Shown here: piece by piece, positions 54,672 through 63,450 of the stretch | Layout of the letters: the number at the start of each line of letters is the position of its first letter | How positions within the stretch are numbered: the first letter of the stretch is position 1 | Origin: Opitutia bacterium | Lineage (GTDB): Bacteria > Verrucomicrobiota > Verrucomicrobiia > Opitutales > Opitutaceae | Reading direction: 5' to 3' | NCBI GenBank assembly: GCA_016217595.1 | Contig: JACRHS010000004.1 | Location: forward strand, 62,001 to 126,000 | Length of the DNA stretch: 64,000 bases | Notes under the pieces: generated by a model | The model's database searches: none | What the model was told of the DNA's origin: nothing | Seen by the model: the letters and a program-made list of their open reading frames with translations, nothing else | Translations under genes and position numbers: made by a program

Positions 54672-55127
54672 ATGTCCCATCATACTTCGCTTAACAAGGT
54701 CACCATCCTGATCGCCGAAGACGACGACGGACACGCCGAACTCATCCAGCAACTGCTCGAAGAAGTCGGTGTGCGCAACCCCCTGGTCCGTTTTCGCGAC
54801 GGCCAGGAAGTGCTCGATTTTCTACGCGGCGGCAGCACGGTGCCACCCGCCGAACGCGGGCAGGCCTACCTCCTTCTCCTCGACATCCGCATGCCGCGTG
54901 TCGATGGCGTGGAGGTACTCCGCCAGTTGAAGGCCGATGCGGTGCTCAAGAACATCCCGATCATCATGCTCACCACCACCGACGATCCGCGGGAGGTGCA
55001 GAGCTGTTATCAACACGGATGCAACTGCTACGTTACCAAGCCGGTCGAGTTTGAGCAGTTCGCCAGCGTGTTGAAAAACCTCGGCATGTTCCTGCTTATC
55101 GTCAAAGTGCCTCAGGTCGGCAGCTAG
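54672..55127 (+). CDS. Stand-alone response regulator (Rcp1-like receiver)
   Basis: 151 aa with a single receiver domain and no output. Acidic pair EDDD at 16-19, phospho-Asp71 in LLLLDIRMPRVDGVEVLR, switch Thr and Lys in VTKPVEFEQF. The insertion GGSTVPPAERG after helix 2 is typical of Rcp1-type regulators that partner phytochrome-type DLRSPL kinases. The natural recipient of phosphate from the two kinases before it. The ATG 54672 follows CCGGAAACCCCACC. Confidence 0.93.
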   Translation: MSHHTSLNKVTILIAEDDDGHAELIQQLLEEVGVRNPLVRFRDGQEVLDFLRGGSTVPPAERGQAYLLLLDIRMPRVDGVEVLRQLKADAVLKNIPIIMLTTTDDPREVQSCYQHGCNCYVTKPVEFEQFASVLKNLGMFLLIVKVPQVGS

Positions 55128-55145
55128 TCCGCTGCCGGCCGCAGC

Positions 55146-57557
55146 ATGAATCCACCCGACACCGCCGGAATCACCGCACCGGCCGGATTGCCGCTTCCAC
55201 CCATCGACCTTCTGTTGGTCGAGGATGACGAGGGCTTGGCTGAGCTCTTCCGCAAGGCGCTCGGCCCAACCGGCGCCCGGTGCGACTGGGCCCGAACCGG
55301 GCAGGAGGCCATCGCGTGGTTGCCGGAGCATCCCTCGTGTCTGTTGCTCCTCGATTATTCTCTGCCGGATATGACGGCTGACGGATTGCTCGAAACGATC
55401 GCGCAATCCGGTCCGGTTCCGCCCTTCATTGTCACCACCGGTCACGGCGATGAGCGTCTCGCGGTCAGCCTGATGAAGCTCGGCGCACGCGATTACCTCG
55501 TGAAAGACACGATGCTGCTGGACCGGCTGCCAGTCGTCGTCGGCCGCGTGTTGCACGAGTTGCGCATGCAGCAACAATTAGAGGAGTCGGAGCGCCGCCT
55601 CCGGCAAAACGAACGCGAGCTGCTCGCCATCTACGATCACACGCCGACGGCCATGATGCTGCTCGATGGCGAGCTGCGGCTACGCAAAGCCAATGCCGCT
55701 ATCGTGGAGGTATTCGGCCGCCCCGTTGAGCAAGTGCTGGGCCTGACTCTCGGCGAAGCCTTTGAGTGTCAAAACCGCCACCAGGACCCGCGCGGTTGCG
55801 GCTTCGGTCCCAACTGCCCGGAATGCCCGCTGCAAAGCTGTATCCGCGACACCCTGCACACTGGCCAGCCCCACCGCCAGGTCGACGGGCCGCTATGCTC
55901 GGTGAAAAACGGGGTCGCCATTCAACGCGATTTTCTCATCTCCACCGTCTGCGTCGATATCGAGGGGCAAACCTACATCCTCGTCTGCCTCGACAACATC
56001 ACCCAGCGCAAGCAGGCCGAGCAGGCGCTGCGCACCAGCGAAGAGCGGTACCGCCAGCTCTTCAATTGCGTGAACGACGCCGTGTTCGCCTTCCACCTTC
56101 AGCCCGATGGCAAGCCCAGCCACTTCATCGAGGTTAATGATGTCGCCTGCCGCCGCCTGGGCTACACCCGCACAGAATTACTCCAGCGCTCGCCCGCCGA
56201 CATCAATTCCTCCGGCAGTACCGTGCTCGCGAACGCGATGCACACGCTCCGGCAAAACCGCGAAATTGTGGTGGAGACCGTCCACATTGCCAAGGATGGC
56301 CGGCGCATTCCGGTGGAAATCAATTCCCACCTCTTCGAGTTCCACGGCCGGCAGACCGTCCTCGCACTCGCCCGCGACATCACCGAGCGCAAACACCTGG
56401 AAACTCAGGTGCGTCAGGCACAAAAAATGGAGGCGATCGGCCAGCTCGCCGGCGGCATCGCCCACGATTTTAACAACATTCTCGCCGGCCTGATGCTCCA
56501 ATTCAGCCTCCTGCGCGATGAGCCCGGCCTGCCCGCCAAAGTTGACGCTTCGCTGGGCGAACTGGATGCGGAGCTCAAGCGCGCCGCCAATCTCACCCGG
56601 CAACTGCTCCTCTTCAGCCGTCGCCAGGTCATGGAGACCAAGCCGATCGATCTCAACGAGACCCTTGCCGCCCTCTGGAATATGCTCCGGCGCATCATCG
56701 GCGAACATATCAACCTCCGCCTCACCGGCGCCACCAAGGAACTTTGGATCGAGGGCGACGCCAACATGCTCGGACAGGTCATCCTCAACCTCTGCGTCAA
56801 TGCCCGCGACGCCATGCCTGAAGGCGGCACCCTCACAGTCGACACCCGTCTGGTCGAGCTCTCCCCGGACACCGCTCAAGACCACCCCGAAGCCCGCGCT
56901 GGCAGCTTCGTCTGCCTCAGCGTCAGCGACACCGGCTGCGGCATGGATGCGCGAGTCCTGAGTCATATTTTCGAACCCTTCTTCACCACCAAGCCGGTGG
57001 GGCAAGGCACCGGGCTCGGACTCTCCACGGTGCACGGTATCGTGAAACAGCATCACGGCTGGGTGCAGGTGGAAAGCGCGGTCGGCCAGGGCAGCTCCTT
57101 CCAAGTGTTCTTCCCCTCCAGCCCGCACGTCACCACCACCGCTCCCGCCGTCGAGGATGCCCCGGTGCGCGGCGGCAATGAGACCATCCTGCTCGTGGAA
57201 GACGACGCCCTGGTGCGGCACGGTTTCGCCGTCACCTTGCGCCGGCTCGGCTACCGCGTGTTCGAGGCCGCCCACGGACCTGCCGCGCTCCAGCTCTGGA
57301 ACCAGCATCGCACCAAAATCGATCTGGTCTTCACCGACATGGTCATGCCCGAGGGGATGAACGGCCTGCAACTGGTCGCCAAACTTCGCGCCGATCAACC
57401 CGCACTGAGCGTCATCATCGCCAGCGGCTACAGCACGGAGCTGGTGGAAGCACAGCAAGCCGGCGGCCCGCCGGTCACCTATCTCACCAAGCCTTTCTCC
57501 GCGAAAAAACTCGTTCAGGTCGTGCGCGAAACGCTGGACCAGGCCGCCAGCACCTGA
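55146..57557 (+). CDS. Hybrid kinase REC-PAS-PAS-HisKA-HATPase-REC with Cys-rich PAS
   Basis: 803 aa, soluble. N-terminal REC 19-135 (LLLVEDDEG, phospho-Asp70 in LLLLDYSLPDMTADG). The first PAS at about 155-290 carries Cys208, Cys218, Cys224, Cys227, Cys232 and Cys251 (GCGFGPNCPECPLQSC), suggesting a bound cluster or heme. A second PAS lies at about 300-415. HisKA His440 in GGIAHDFNNILAGL. HATPase and a C-terminal REC (TILLVEDDALVRHGF, FTDMVMPEGMNGLQL) follow. It is 19 bases after the stand-alone receiver. With a receiver at each end it can accept phosphate from upstream kinases and pass it on. Confidence 0.93.
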   Translation: MNPPDTAGITAPAGLPLPPIDLLLVEDDEGLAELFRKALGPTGARCDWARTGQEAIAWLPEHPSCLLLLDYSLPDMTADGLLETIAQSGPVPPFIVTTGHGDERLAVSLMKLGARDYLVKDTMLLDRLPVVVGRVLHELRMQQQLEESERRLRQNERELLAIYDHTPTAMMLLDGELRLRKANAAIVEVFGRPVEQVLGLTLGEAFECQNRHQDPRGCGFGPNCPECPLQSCIRDTLHTGQPHRQVDGPLCSVKNGVAIQRDFLISTVCVDIEGQTYILVCLDNITQRKQAEQALRTSEERYRQLFNCVNDAVFAFHLQPDGKPSHFIEVNDVACRRLGYTRTELLQRSPADINSSGSTVLANAMHTLRQNREIVVETVHIAKDGRRIPVEINSHLFEFHGRQTVLALARDITERKHLETQVRQAQKMEAIGQLAGGIAHDFNNILAGLMLQFSLLRDEPGLPAKVDASLGELDAELKRAANLTRQLLLFSRRQVMETKPIDLNETLAALWNMLRRIIGEHINLRLTGATKELWIEGDANMLGQVILNLCVNARDAMPEGGTLTVDTRLVELSPDTAQDHPEARAGSFVCLSVSDTGCGMDARVLSHIFEPFFTTKPVGQGTGLGLSTVHGIVKQHHGWVQVESAVGQGSSFQVFFPSSPHVTTTAPAVEDAPVRGGNETILLVEDDALVRHGFAVTLRRLGYRVFEAAHGPAALQLWNQHRTKIDLVFTDMVMPEGMNGLQLVAKLRADQPALSVIIASGYSTELVEAQQAGGPPVTYLTKPFSAKKLVQVVRETLDQAAST

Positions 57558-57620
57558 TTTGTCGCGTGTCACACCAGGCGCCGACCAGAAACAGGCCGAC
57601 GCCCGATAAACCGGAGTGCT

Positions 57621-59537
57621 TCACCACACTTCGTCCACCAAAAGATCGGCGGTGAAGTTGGCGAAACTCAGCAGGCCAATTTTCGACCCGACGACCGGCA
57701 CGGCGCCGACCCACGAGGTGATGCCGCTGGCCGAGTAGACATAGCTGCTCTGGGTGTTGGCGTTGCCGCGCGCGATGTCGAAATGCGGCGTGCCGGTGGA
57801 GTAGTCGATAACCACGCGGAACTGATACCAGTTCAACGTATCGCCGGCATCGATGTAGTCGCCGTCGGCATTGGCGTCGTTGGAAAACGCGATGGTGCCG
57901 AGGGCGGCGACCGGCACGAAGGTGGCTCCGTTCATGTAGCCGACCTGCCCCAGATCGTTGATCGCGACCTCCAGCCGGGCGCCGGTGTTTTCGTTGTGAT
58001 AAACCAGCGCCTTGGCCTTCACGCCCGTGCCGCTGCGATTGCCCACGGCCATCAACCAGTGGATGGTCTGCGGCGTGGCGGTATAGGAACCCACGATCCA
58101 GTGACCGAACTCGGTGTTCGACGTCCGCGCCAGCCGCACCGCCTTGAGCGAGGCGGGCGTGACCGGGGCGAAGCCAACGACGCCGACCGGCGCGTTGCCA
58201 GAGAAGGTCACCCATTTGCGCAGCCGGCTGCCGAGCGCCTCGAAGGTGCCATTGGTGAACATGGGCGCGGTCACAAAACCGGTCGCCGTGCCGGGCCAGT
58301 TACTGATATTCACAGGCGCTGTGGAGTAGCCAGAGGCATTGAAGCCCGACGAGCCGGGGTAGCAGCGGTAGGCGGTCTGGGTCGCGACGTAGCCATTGGG
58401 ATCGTAACTATTGCCGTAGATTTTGATCCGGGCGTTATCGAGCTCCATACGCGGCTTGAGAATGGCGTTCTTCTGCGCCGCAGTGCCGGTGTTCAGGGTG
58501 GTCGCATCCGCTGCCGTGATGTAGTACTGGAGCGCGTCGCCGGCCGGAGTCTCAAAGCCGCTGTTGTAGAAATAGTGCGCGTAGCGGTAATGCCCTTCCG
58601 CGCCATAGCCATCGTTGGGCACGCCGGTGGTCGTATATTTAAAGGTGTTGTTCGTGAACACGAAATTGCCGGAAAAGAACTCGTTGGCCGCGGGCGCAAT
58701 CGTGTTGTACAGCACGACAGAGATGAACGGCGCATTGTACGTGTCGCTCGTGCTCAGGAAGTGGCAGTTGTTCACCATGCCGTAATCGCTGTCGTTGCGG
58801 AAACGCACGTACTCGCCCTTGGAATTGGTGAGCGTGCAATTCTGAATGGTGACGTTCTGGCTCGAATTCTCGGTGTAGACGCAGTGGAAATGCGGATCGA
58901 TTCCGTTGTAATAGAACGTGCAGTTGTCGATCAGCACATCGAACGCGGTGGCCGGGGAAATCGCGCCAAAGCCGCAGGCCGTGAGGTGCTGGAAGATGCA
59001 ATTCATGACGGTGATCTTGCGGCACGGCGACTTGCCCCGGCTCCACAGCATCAGCCCGTTGTCCGTGGCGGTGCCCTCGAAATTGAAGCCGCGGATGACG
59101 ACATTTTGCGTGCCTTTCAGAAACAGAATATTGGCCAGACCATCGGCCTTGAGGGTGACACTGTTGTCCGTCGTCGCCCGCAGCGTGAGCGTGTTGACGG
59201 GGTGCCCCATGTAGGCGAGTTCCAGCGTGCCGCGCGTATATCCCGTGGTGCTGTTGGCGAACCACACGGTCTGCGGGCCGCTGGCGAGGGCGGTCTGAAC
59301 GGCGGGCCAGAAGGCGGTGGTGTTGAGATAATCCGCGGCGTTGGCGGCCGAGGTGCCGGCGCCGGTGCCGAGCGCGGTGGGCGCGACGTAATAATCGGCG
59401 CGCGCCACGGAGAGCGCGAAGACTGCGCACGCGGCGACGCAGAAAAATCGCGGCAAATATCGGTGCAACGACGGACGCAACGCAGCGGTGTGACGCTCCA
59501 GACGGTCTGAGCGGGAGGCAGGGATGGGAGTATGCAT
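57621..59537 (-). CDS. Secreted parallel beta-helix (lyase-like) protein
   Basis: 638 aa. Signal peptide after a basic start (LPRFFCVAACAVFALSVARA). Right-handed beta-helix at about 80-330 with pectate-lyase-type ladder: VVIRGFNFEGTATDNGLML, CRKITVMNCIFQHL, FDVLIDNCTFYYNG, VTIQNCTLTNSKGEY, MVNNCHFLSTS. The C-terminal part (about 470-638) is a beta-sandwich like a laminin-G/concanavalin lectin. It may cleave or bind an acidic polysaccharide. The frame is open 85 codons further up, but ATG 59537 precedes the signal peptide and a weak AAGGAT. Confidence 0.8.
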   Translation of the reverse strand: MHTPIPASRSDRLERHTAALRPSLHRYLPRFFCVAACAVFALSVARADYYVAPTALGTGAGTSAANAADYLNTTAFWPAVQTALASGPQTVWFANSTTGYTRGTLELAYMGHPVNTLTLRATTDNSVTLKADGLANILFLKGTQNVVIRGFNFEGTATDNGLMLWSRGKSPCRKITVMNCIFQHLTACGFGAISPATAFDVLIDNCTFYYNGIDPHFHCVYTENSSQNVTIQNCTLTNSKGEYVRFRNDSDYGMVNNCHFLSTSDTYNAPFISVVLYNTIAPAANEFFSGNFVFTNNTFKYTTTGVPNDGYGAEGHYRYAHYFYNSGFETPAGDALQYYITAADATTLNTGTAAQKNAILKPRMELDNARIKIYGNSYDPNGYVATQTAYRCYPGSSGFNASGYSTAPVNISNWPGTATGFVTAPMFTNGTFEALGSRLRKWVTFSGNAPVGVVGFAPVTPASLKAVRLARTSNTEFGHWIVGSYTATPQTIHWLMAVGNRSGTGVKAKALVYHNENTGARLEVAINDLGQVGYMNGATFVPVAALGTIAFSNDANADGDYIDAGDTLNWYQFRVVIDYSTGTPHFDIARGNANTQSSYVYSASGITSWVGAVPVVGSKIGLLSFANFTADLLVDEVW

Positions 59538-59788
59538 GGGTGGATCCTTGGGTTGATTGCCGCATCGGACCGAAGGCGGCGCCGTCCGAAAAAACGCCCA
59601 TGAGAAAGCAAGGCGGGTAGCGATCGATCCTGTCAGGGTGAACATCGGGTCGGGTGACGCACAGCGGCCAAAAGCAAGGCCGCCTTCCTGAACCTGGCCG
59701 GGTATCGCGACAAGGGACCCCGGATAAACACAGGTGCCCACATCGGCCAACTTTCCATCCGCGTCGGCGCGCGAACCGTCCGGCAACT

Positions 59789-60235
59789 TCACCCGCGGCC
59801 GTCAGCGAGCGCCGCGATATCACCGCGCAGTTTGCCGGCGAGAAACCGATGGATTTCGCCGAGTGTGCGCAGCTGGCAGAGCTCCTCGTAATTGACCGAG
59901 AGCCCGAACACATCTTCGGCCAGCATCCCGATTTCGATCAGCGTCAGCGAATCGAGACCGAGATCGTCCACCAGCCGCAACGCATCGGACGACTCCGCCT
60001 CGCCCTGCAAATCGCGCGCCGCGTAATGCCCCACAATTCCGCGCACAATCGCCGGCACGCATTCGACCGCGCCGGTGCGGCGGAACTGACAGGCCGCTTC
60101 GAAAGTGAAGGGGGAGCAGCGTTTCAGCGTCTCGCGCAGAAACGCCGCTTCTGCGCTGGACAAGCTCCGCGCGGAGCCGGACGGCTGTTCGCTGCTCCCC
60201 GAATTCGTGGCAAGTGTCGTCGTCGTGGATATCAT
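59789..60235 (-). CDS. Acyl carrier protein with N-terminal extension
   Basis: 148 aa, about twice the size of a normal ACP. The ACP domain is at about 85-140 with the phosphopantetheine Ser96 in DDLGLDSLTLIEI. The first 75 residues (SSAEAAFLRETLKRCSPFT, QFRRTGAVECVPAIVRGIVGHYA) are a separate helical segment not found in AcpP. It would carry an acyl chain for a dedicated synthase or ligase; none is adjacent. It lies 77 bases downstream of the FecA-like receptor gene on the same strand, so may be transcribed with it. Confidence 0.82.
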   Translation of the reverse strand: MISTTTTLATNSGSSEQPSGSARSLSSAEAAFLRETLKRCSPFTFEAACQFRRTGAVECVPAIVRGIVGHYAARDLQGEAESSDALRLVDDLGLDSLTLIEIGMLAEDVFGLSVNYEELCQLRTLGEIHRFLAGKLRGDIAALADGRG

Positions 60236-60312
60236 GGCTGCTACCCTCTATGACAATCGAGCGCGCCCAACCCGCTACTCGCTCCGAAAAAATTTCGCGC
60301 GCCGCGCCGGAC

Positions 60313-63300
60313 TCAGAAAATCGCCGTGAGCGAGAGCGCGATCGTGCGCCCGCGCCAGTCGCCGTACGGCTGCACGCCGGCGCCGGATTCTTCGTTGGCG
60401 TAACGCGGAAAATTGTCGCCGAGCACGTGGTTCACCCGCACCTGGCCGCGCAGCCCGAACCGGCGGCTCTGCCACGGCAACCAGCGCGCCAGATCGCTCT
60501 GCACATAGACGTCTAACTGCCAGAACGGATCGATCGTGCGATGCCCCTGCGCGGACCATTCGCCCTCGGGCAACACGCGCGAGTGATAGTAGCGCCCGTC
60601 CATGCCGAAACCGACCACCTGATTGGACCAGCTGGCGCCGAAATTCGCGCGATATTTCAACAGCTTCGAAGCCGCGCCATCGGGCCGGCGCAGCTCGTCC
60701 ACCACCGGCGAATTGGGCAGCGTCTGCAAATCGTACCGCGGGAAATAAAGCAGCCGGCCAAAGAGCTCCAGCGTGCCGCCCCGGCACTCGCTCCAGACGT
60801 AATCGACCGACGTGTTCCAACTCTGCGAACGCCGCCACGCCAGATTCGTCGTGCCGGTGCGCACCGCGGTCACCACGCCCGCGCGATGGTTGTCGCCGGG
60901 CGCGAGCGGCGCGCGCACCACCCGCTCGGGCAGCAGCGCCTCCAGATTCATCACCGACTGCGGGCCAAGAAACACCAGCTCGTTGACCTTGCGCGTATCC
61001 AGAAAGTCCACCGCGAGGCGCACCCGGTGCGTCACGCCCCGCCGGAAAACCACGCCGGCGGTCTGCGTGACGGCGGCCTCGGTGAGCAGGTCCGGCTGCA
61101 GCTCCATGTTATCCTGCACGTAATATTCCTCCCGTCGCACCGGGTCGGTGATCTTCGTCGCATCCACGCCGAGATCGCCGGAGGGCGGCGCCAGCACGAG
61201 CCGGCTCATGTGCGGCGTGGGAAACCGGTTCGACGTCGTAAAGCTGCCGCGCACGGTGAATCCGCCCGCCAGATCCGCCTTCAGGCCGTAGGTCGGCGAC
61301 ACATTGGATTCGCGCGCGCTGTCGGAAGCGACGTAACGCACCGCGAGATCGGTCTCGATGCGCGGCAGCCAGCGCGGCAGCCAGGCGGTCGGCAGCAACG
61401 GCGCCTGCAATTCGCCGAACGCGCTGTAGCGTTGCAGCGTCCGGCCCGCCCAAGTCGCGGGCTCGTCGGCGAGCGTGCCGTCGGCATACCGCCGCTCGTC
61501 GGTGCAGTCTTCCAGCCGGTTGCGCCGATAGTCCCCGCCAAAATTCAAAATACCGCGGCCGGTCGGCAGCGGTAGGGAGGAGTTGGTCGCGCGGATGGCG
61601 GCGTCGAGTGTGTTGTAATCGCCGAGGGTGGCGAACCGCCCCCGGCCGGCGCGGTATACCAGCACCTGGTCGTAAAACTCCGCCGGCGGTCCGTGCACCT
61701 GCGTGTCGCGCAGCGGCTGGTAGCGGCCGGAGTCCACCAGCTGCTGCCAGCGCTCGCCGTCGGCGCGGGCGAGGCCGCGGTAACGCGTGACGTTGTGCGC
61801 GTACTGGCCGTCGAGCGACACCCGCCACTCCGCCGGCAGCCTGACCATGATCCCAAACACCGCGGAGGAAAACTCCATCCGCGCCTCGGAATAGTTTTCG
61901 CCGAGCGCCGCCGCCACTTCGTTGAGCGACACGCGCACCTCCTGCCGGAAGGGATTGCGCGGGGCGTCGGCCGCCAGCGCGAGATCGGCGGTGAGCACAT
62001 CGTAGCCACGGTTGACGACGGTGCGCGCGTGCGAGGCGTCGCAACCGAGCTGGAGCCACGGCGTGAGATCGTACACCACGGAGCCAAACCATGTCGTGCG
62101 CTGCTGCCGGCGGCCGTATGGGTTGTCGACACTATCTGGCGACACCGCCAGCCCGCCGGGCGCTTTGAAAAAATCCAGGTTGCGCACGCCCTGCCGCGCG
62201 GTGAAAGCCGCAATCCCGCCCGCGCCGTCGGCACCCGGCGCCACCGAGGTCACTGCCGCCGTGCCCGCCCCGAAGAGCGGCGTGCCGTCGGCGCTGCGAA
62301 TGTTGGGCGTCGCACGGAAAATGGGCGTGTCGAGCGTCGCGGGCGGCCGGTCGTGTTTGCGATGAAACCGCAGCTCGGCCTCGGTCGCCGGCATGTTCCG
62401 GGTGAGGTTGAGATTGCAACGCACCCGCAGCGCACCACCCAGCAAGGCGCGCCCGTGCAGGAGCGACACCGTGGATTGCGACGCATCGAACCCGCGCAGC
62501 GCGTTGGTATAAGTGGTGGTGACCTCGGTCGCGTTGGCATCGGCATCGGGCCGCAGCACGATATTGATCACGCCGCCGACGGGATTGCCGCTGTAGAGCG
62601 CCGAGGCGGACGACGGCAGCACCTCGATTTGCTGCACCAGACTGAGGGGAATGAGATTCACGTCGGGCGCGTTTTTGGCGTCGGAACCGCTGGTCAGCAT
62701 TTCCGGCAACCGCCGGCCGTTGACGAGCACGATGGTTTCGTCGGCGCTGTAACCGCGCAGGCTGAGATTGGTGCTGCCGGCGAACAGCCGGTTCTGGCTG
62801 GCGTCCTGCTCCGGAGAGCGCGCGGCGGCATCGTTGTCCAGCAGCTCGCGTTCAAGAAATTCGTTGAGGTTGACCACGCCGCTGCGGGCGAGCCGCGCGC
62901 GGTCGAACACCGTGTAGGGCAACGCGCCATCCTCCGTGCGCACGAGGTCGAGATTGCCGGCGGCGCGCCGGACACCCAGCGCAGCAGCGCCGCGATCCAC
63001 CGATTGCGGCTGGTCCGGCCGGCCCTCGACCACCAACGGCGCAAGTTTGACCGGGTCGCTGGCGGCAGCGGCGGCCGGCGGCGGGGCCAGCGGGCGCGGC
63101 GGGTTTGGTGCGGTCGGGCGCGCGGCCGGGGTGATCACGAATTTTCCCCGGCCGTTGCGACGCGGCACAAACCCCGTGTCGGTGAGCAGGCGATGCAACG
63201 CCACTTCCGGCTCAAACTTGCCGAGCACTTCGTTGGAGCGCACCTGGCGCAGATCTTCAGAGGAAAACAGCACCTCGGTCTTCGCCTGCTGCGAAAAGGC

Positions 63301-63429
63301 CAGCAACGCGCGGTCGGCGGTTTGCGCGGGCAGGTTGAAATCCATCGGCTCGGCCCGCACCGCGCCGCCGGGCGCCGCGCCCAGCATTATCAGGAGAAGA
63401 AAACGGAGGCCGACAGAGAGGAGTCGCAC
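60313..63429 (-). CDS. FecA-type TonB receptor with STN signalling domain
   Basis: 1038 aa outer-membrane receptor. Signal peptide to about residue 26. STN (secretin/TonB N-terminal) domain at about 30-100 (FNLPAQTADRALLAFSQQAK, VLGKFEPEVALHRLLTDTG). TonB box LAPLVVEG near 134. Plug at about 165-290 (NEFLERELLDN, NLSLRGYSADETIVLVNGRRLP, QQIEVLPSSASALYSGNPVGGVINIVLRP in part), barrel to the end. STN domains interact with FecR proteins to induce their own genes, and a FecR gene lies directly upstream. The ligand is likely a siderophore or other chelate. Confidence 0.93.
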   Translation of the reverse strand: MRLLSVGLRFLLLIMLGAAPGGAVRAEPMDFNLPAQTADRALLAFSQQAKTEVLFSSEDLRQVRSNEVLGKFEPEVALHRLLTDTGFVPRRNGRGKFVITPAARPTAPNPPRPLAPPPAAAAASDPVKLAPLVVEGRPDQPQSVDRGAAALGVRRAAGNLDLVRTEDGALPYTVFDRARLARSGVVNLNEFLERELLDNDAAARSPEQDASQNRLFAGSTNLSLRGYSADETIVLVNGRRLPEMLTSGSDAKNAPDVNLIPLSLVQQIEVLPSSASALYSGNPVGGVINIVLRPDADANATEVTTTYTNALRGFDASQSTVSLLHGRALLGGALRVRCNLNLTRNMPATEAELRFHRKHDRPPATLDTPIFRATPNIRSADGTPLFGAGTAAVTSVAPGADGAGGIAAFTARQGVRNLDFFKAPGGLAVSPDSVDNPYGRRQQRTTWFGSVVYDLTPWLQLGCDASHARTVVNRGYDVLTADLALAADAPRNPFRQEVRVSLNEVAAALGENYSEARMEFSSAVFGIMVRLPAEWRVSLDGQYAHNVTRYRGLARADGERWQQLVDSGRYQPLRDTQVHGPPAEFYDQVLVYRAGRGRFATLGDYNTLDAAIRATNSSLPLPTGRGILNFGGDYRRNRLEDCTDERRYADGTLADEPATWAGRTLQRYSAFGELQAPLLPTAWLPRWLPRIETDLAVRYVASDSARESNVSPTYGLKADLAGGFTVRGSFTTSNRFPTPHMSRLVLAPPSGDLGVDATKITDPVRREEYYVQDNMELQPDLLTEAAVTQTAGVVFRRGVTHRVRLAVDFLDTRKVNELVFLGPQSVMNLEALLPERVVRAPLAPGDNHRAGVVTAVRTGTTNLAWRRSQSWNTSVDYVWSECRGGTLELFGRLLYFPRYDLQTLPNSPVVDELRRPDGAASKLLKYRANFGASWSNQVVGFGMDGRYYHSRVLPEGEWSAQGHRTIDPFWQLDVYVQSDLARWLPWQSRRFGLRGQVRVNHVLGDNFPRYANEESGAGVQPYGDWRGRTIALSLTAIF

Positions 63430-63450
63430 GGTGGTGGGCGGATAAAAGGC

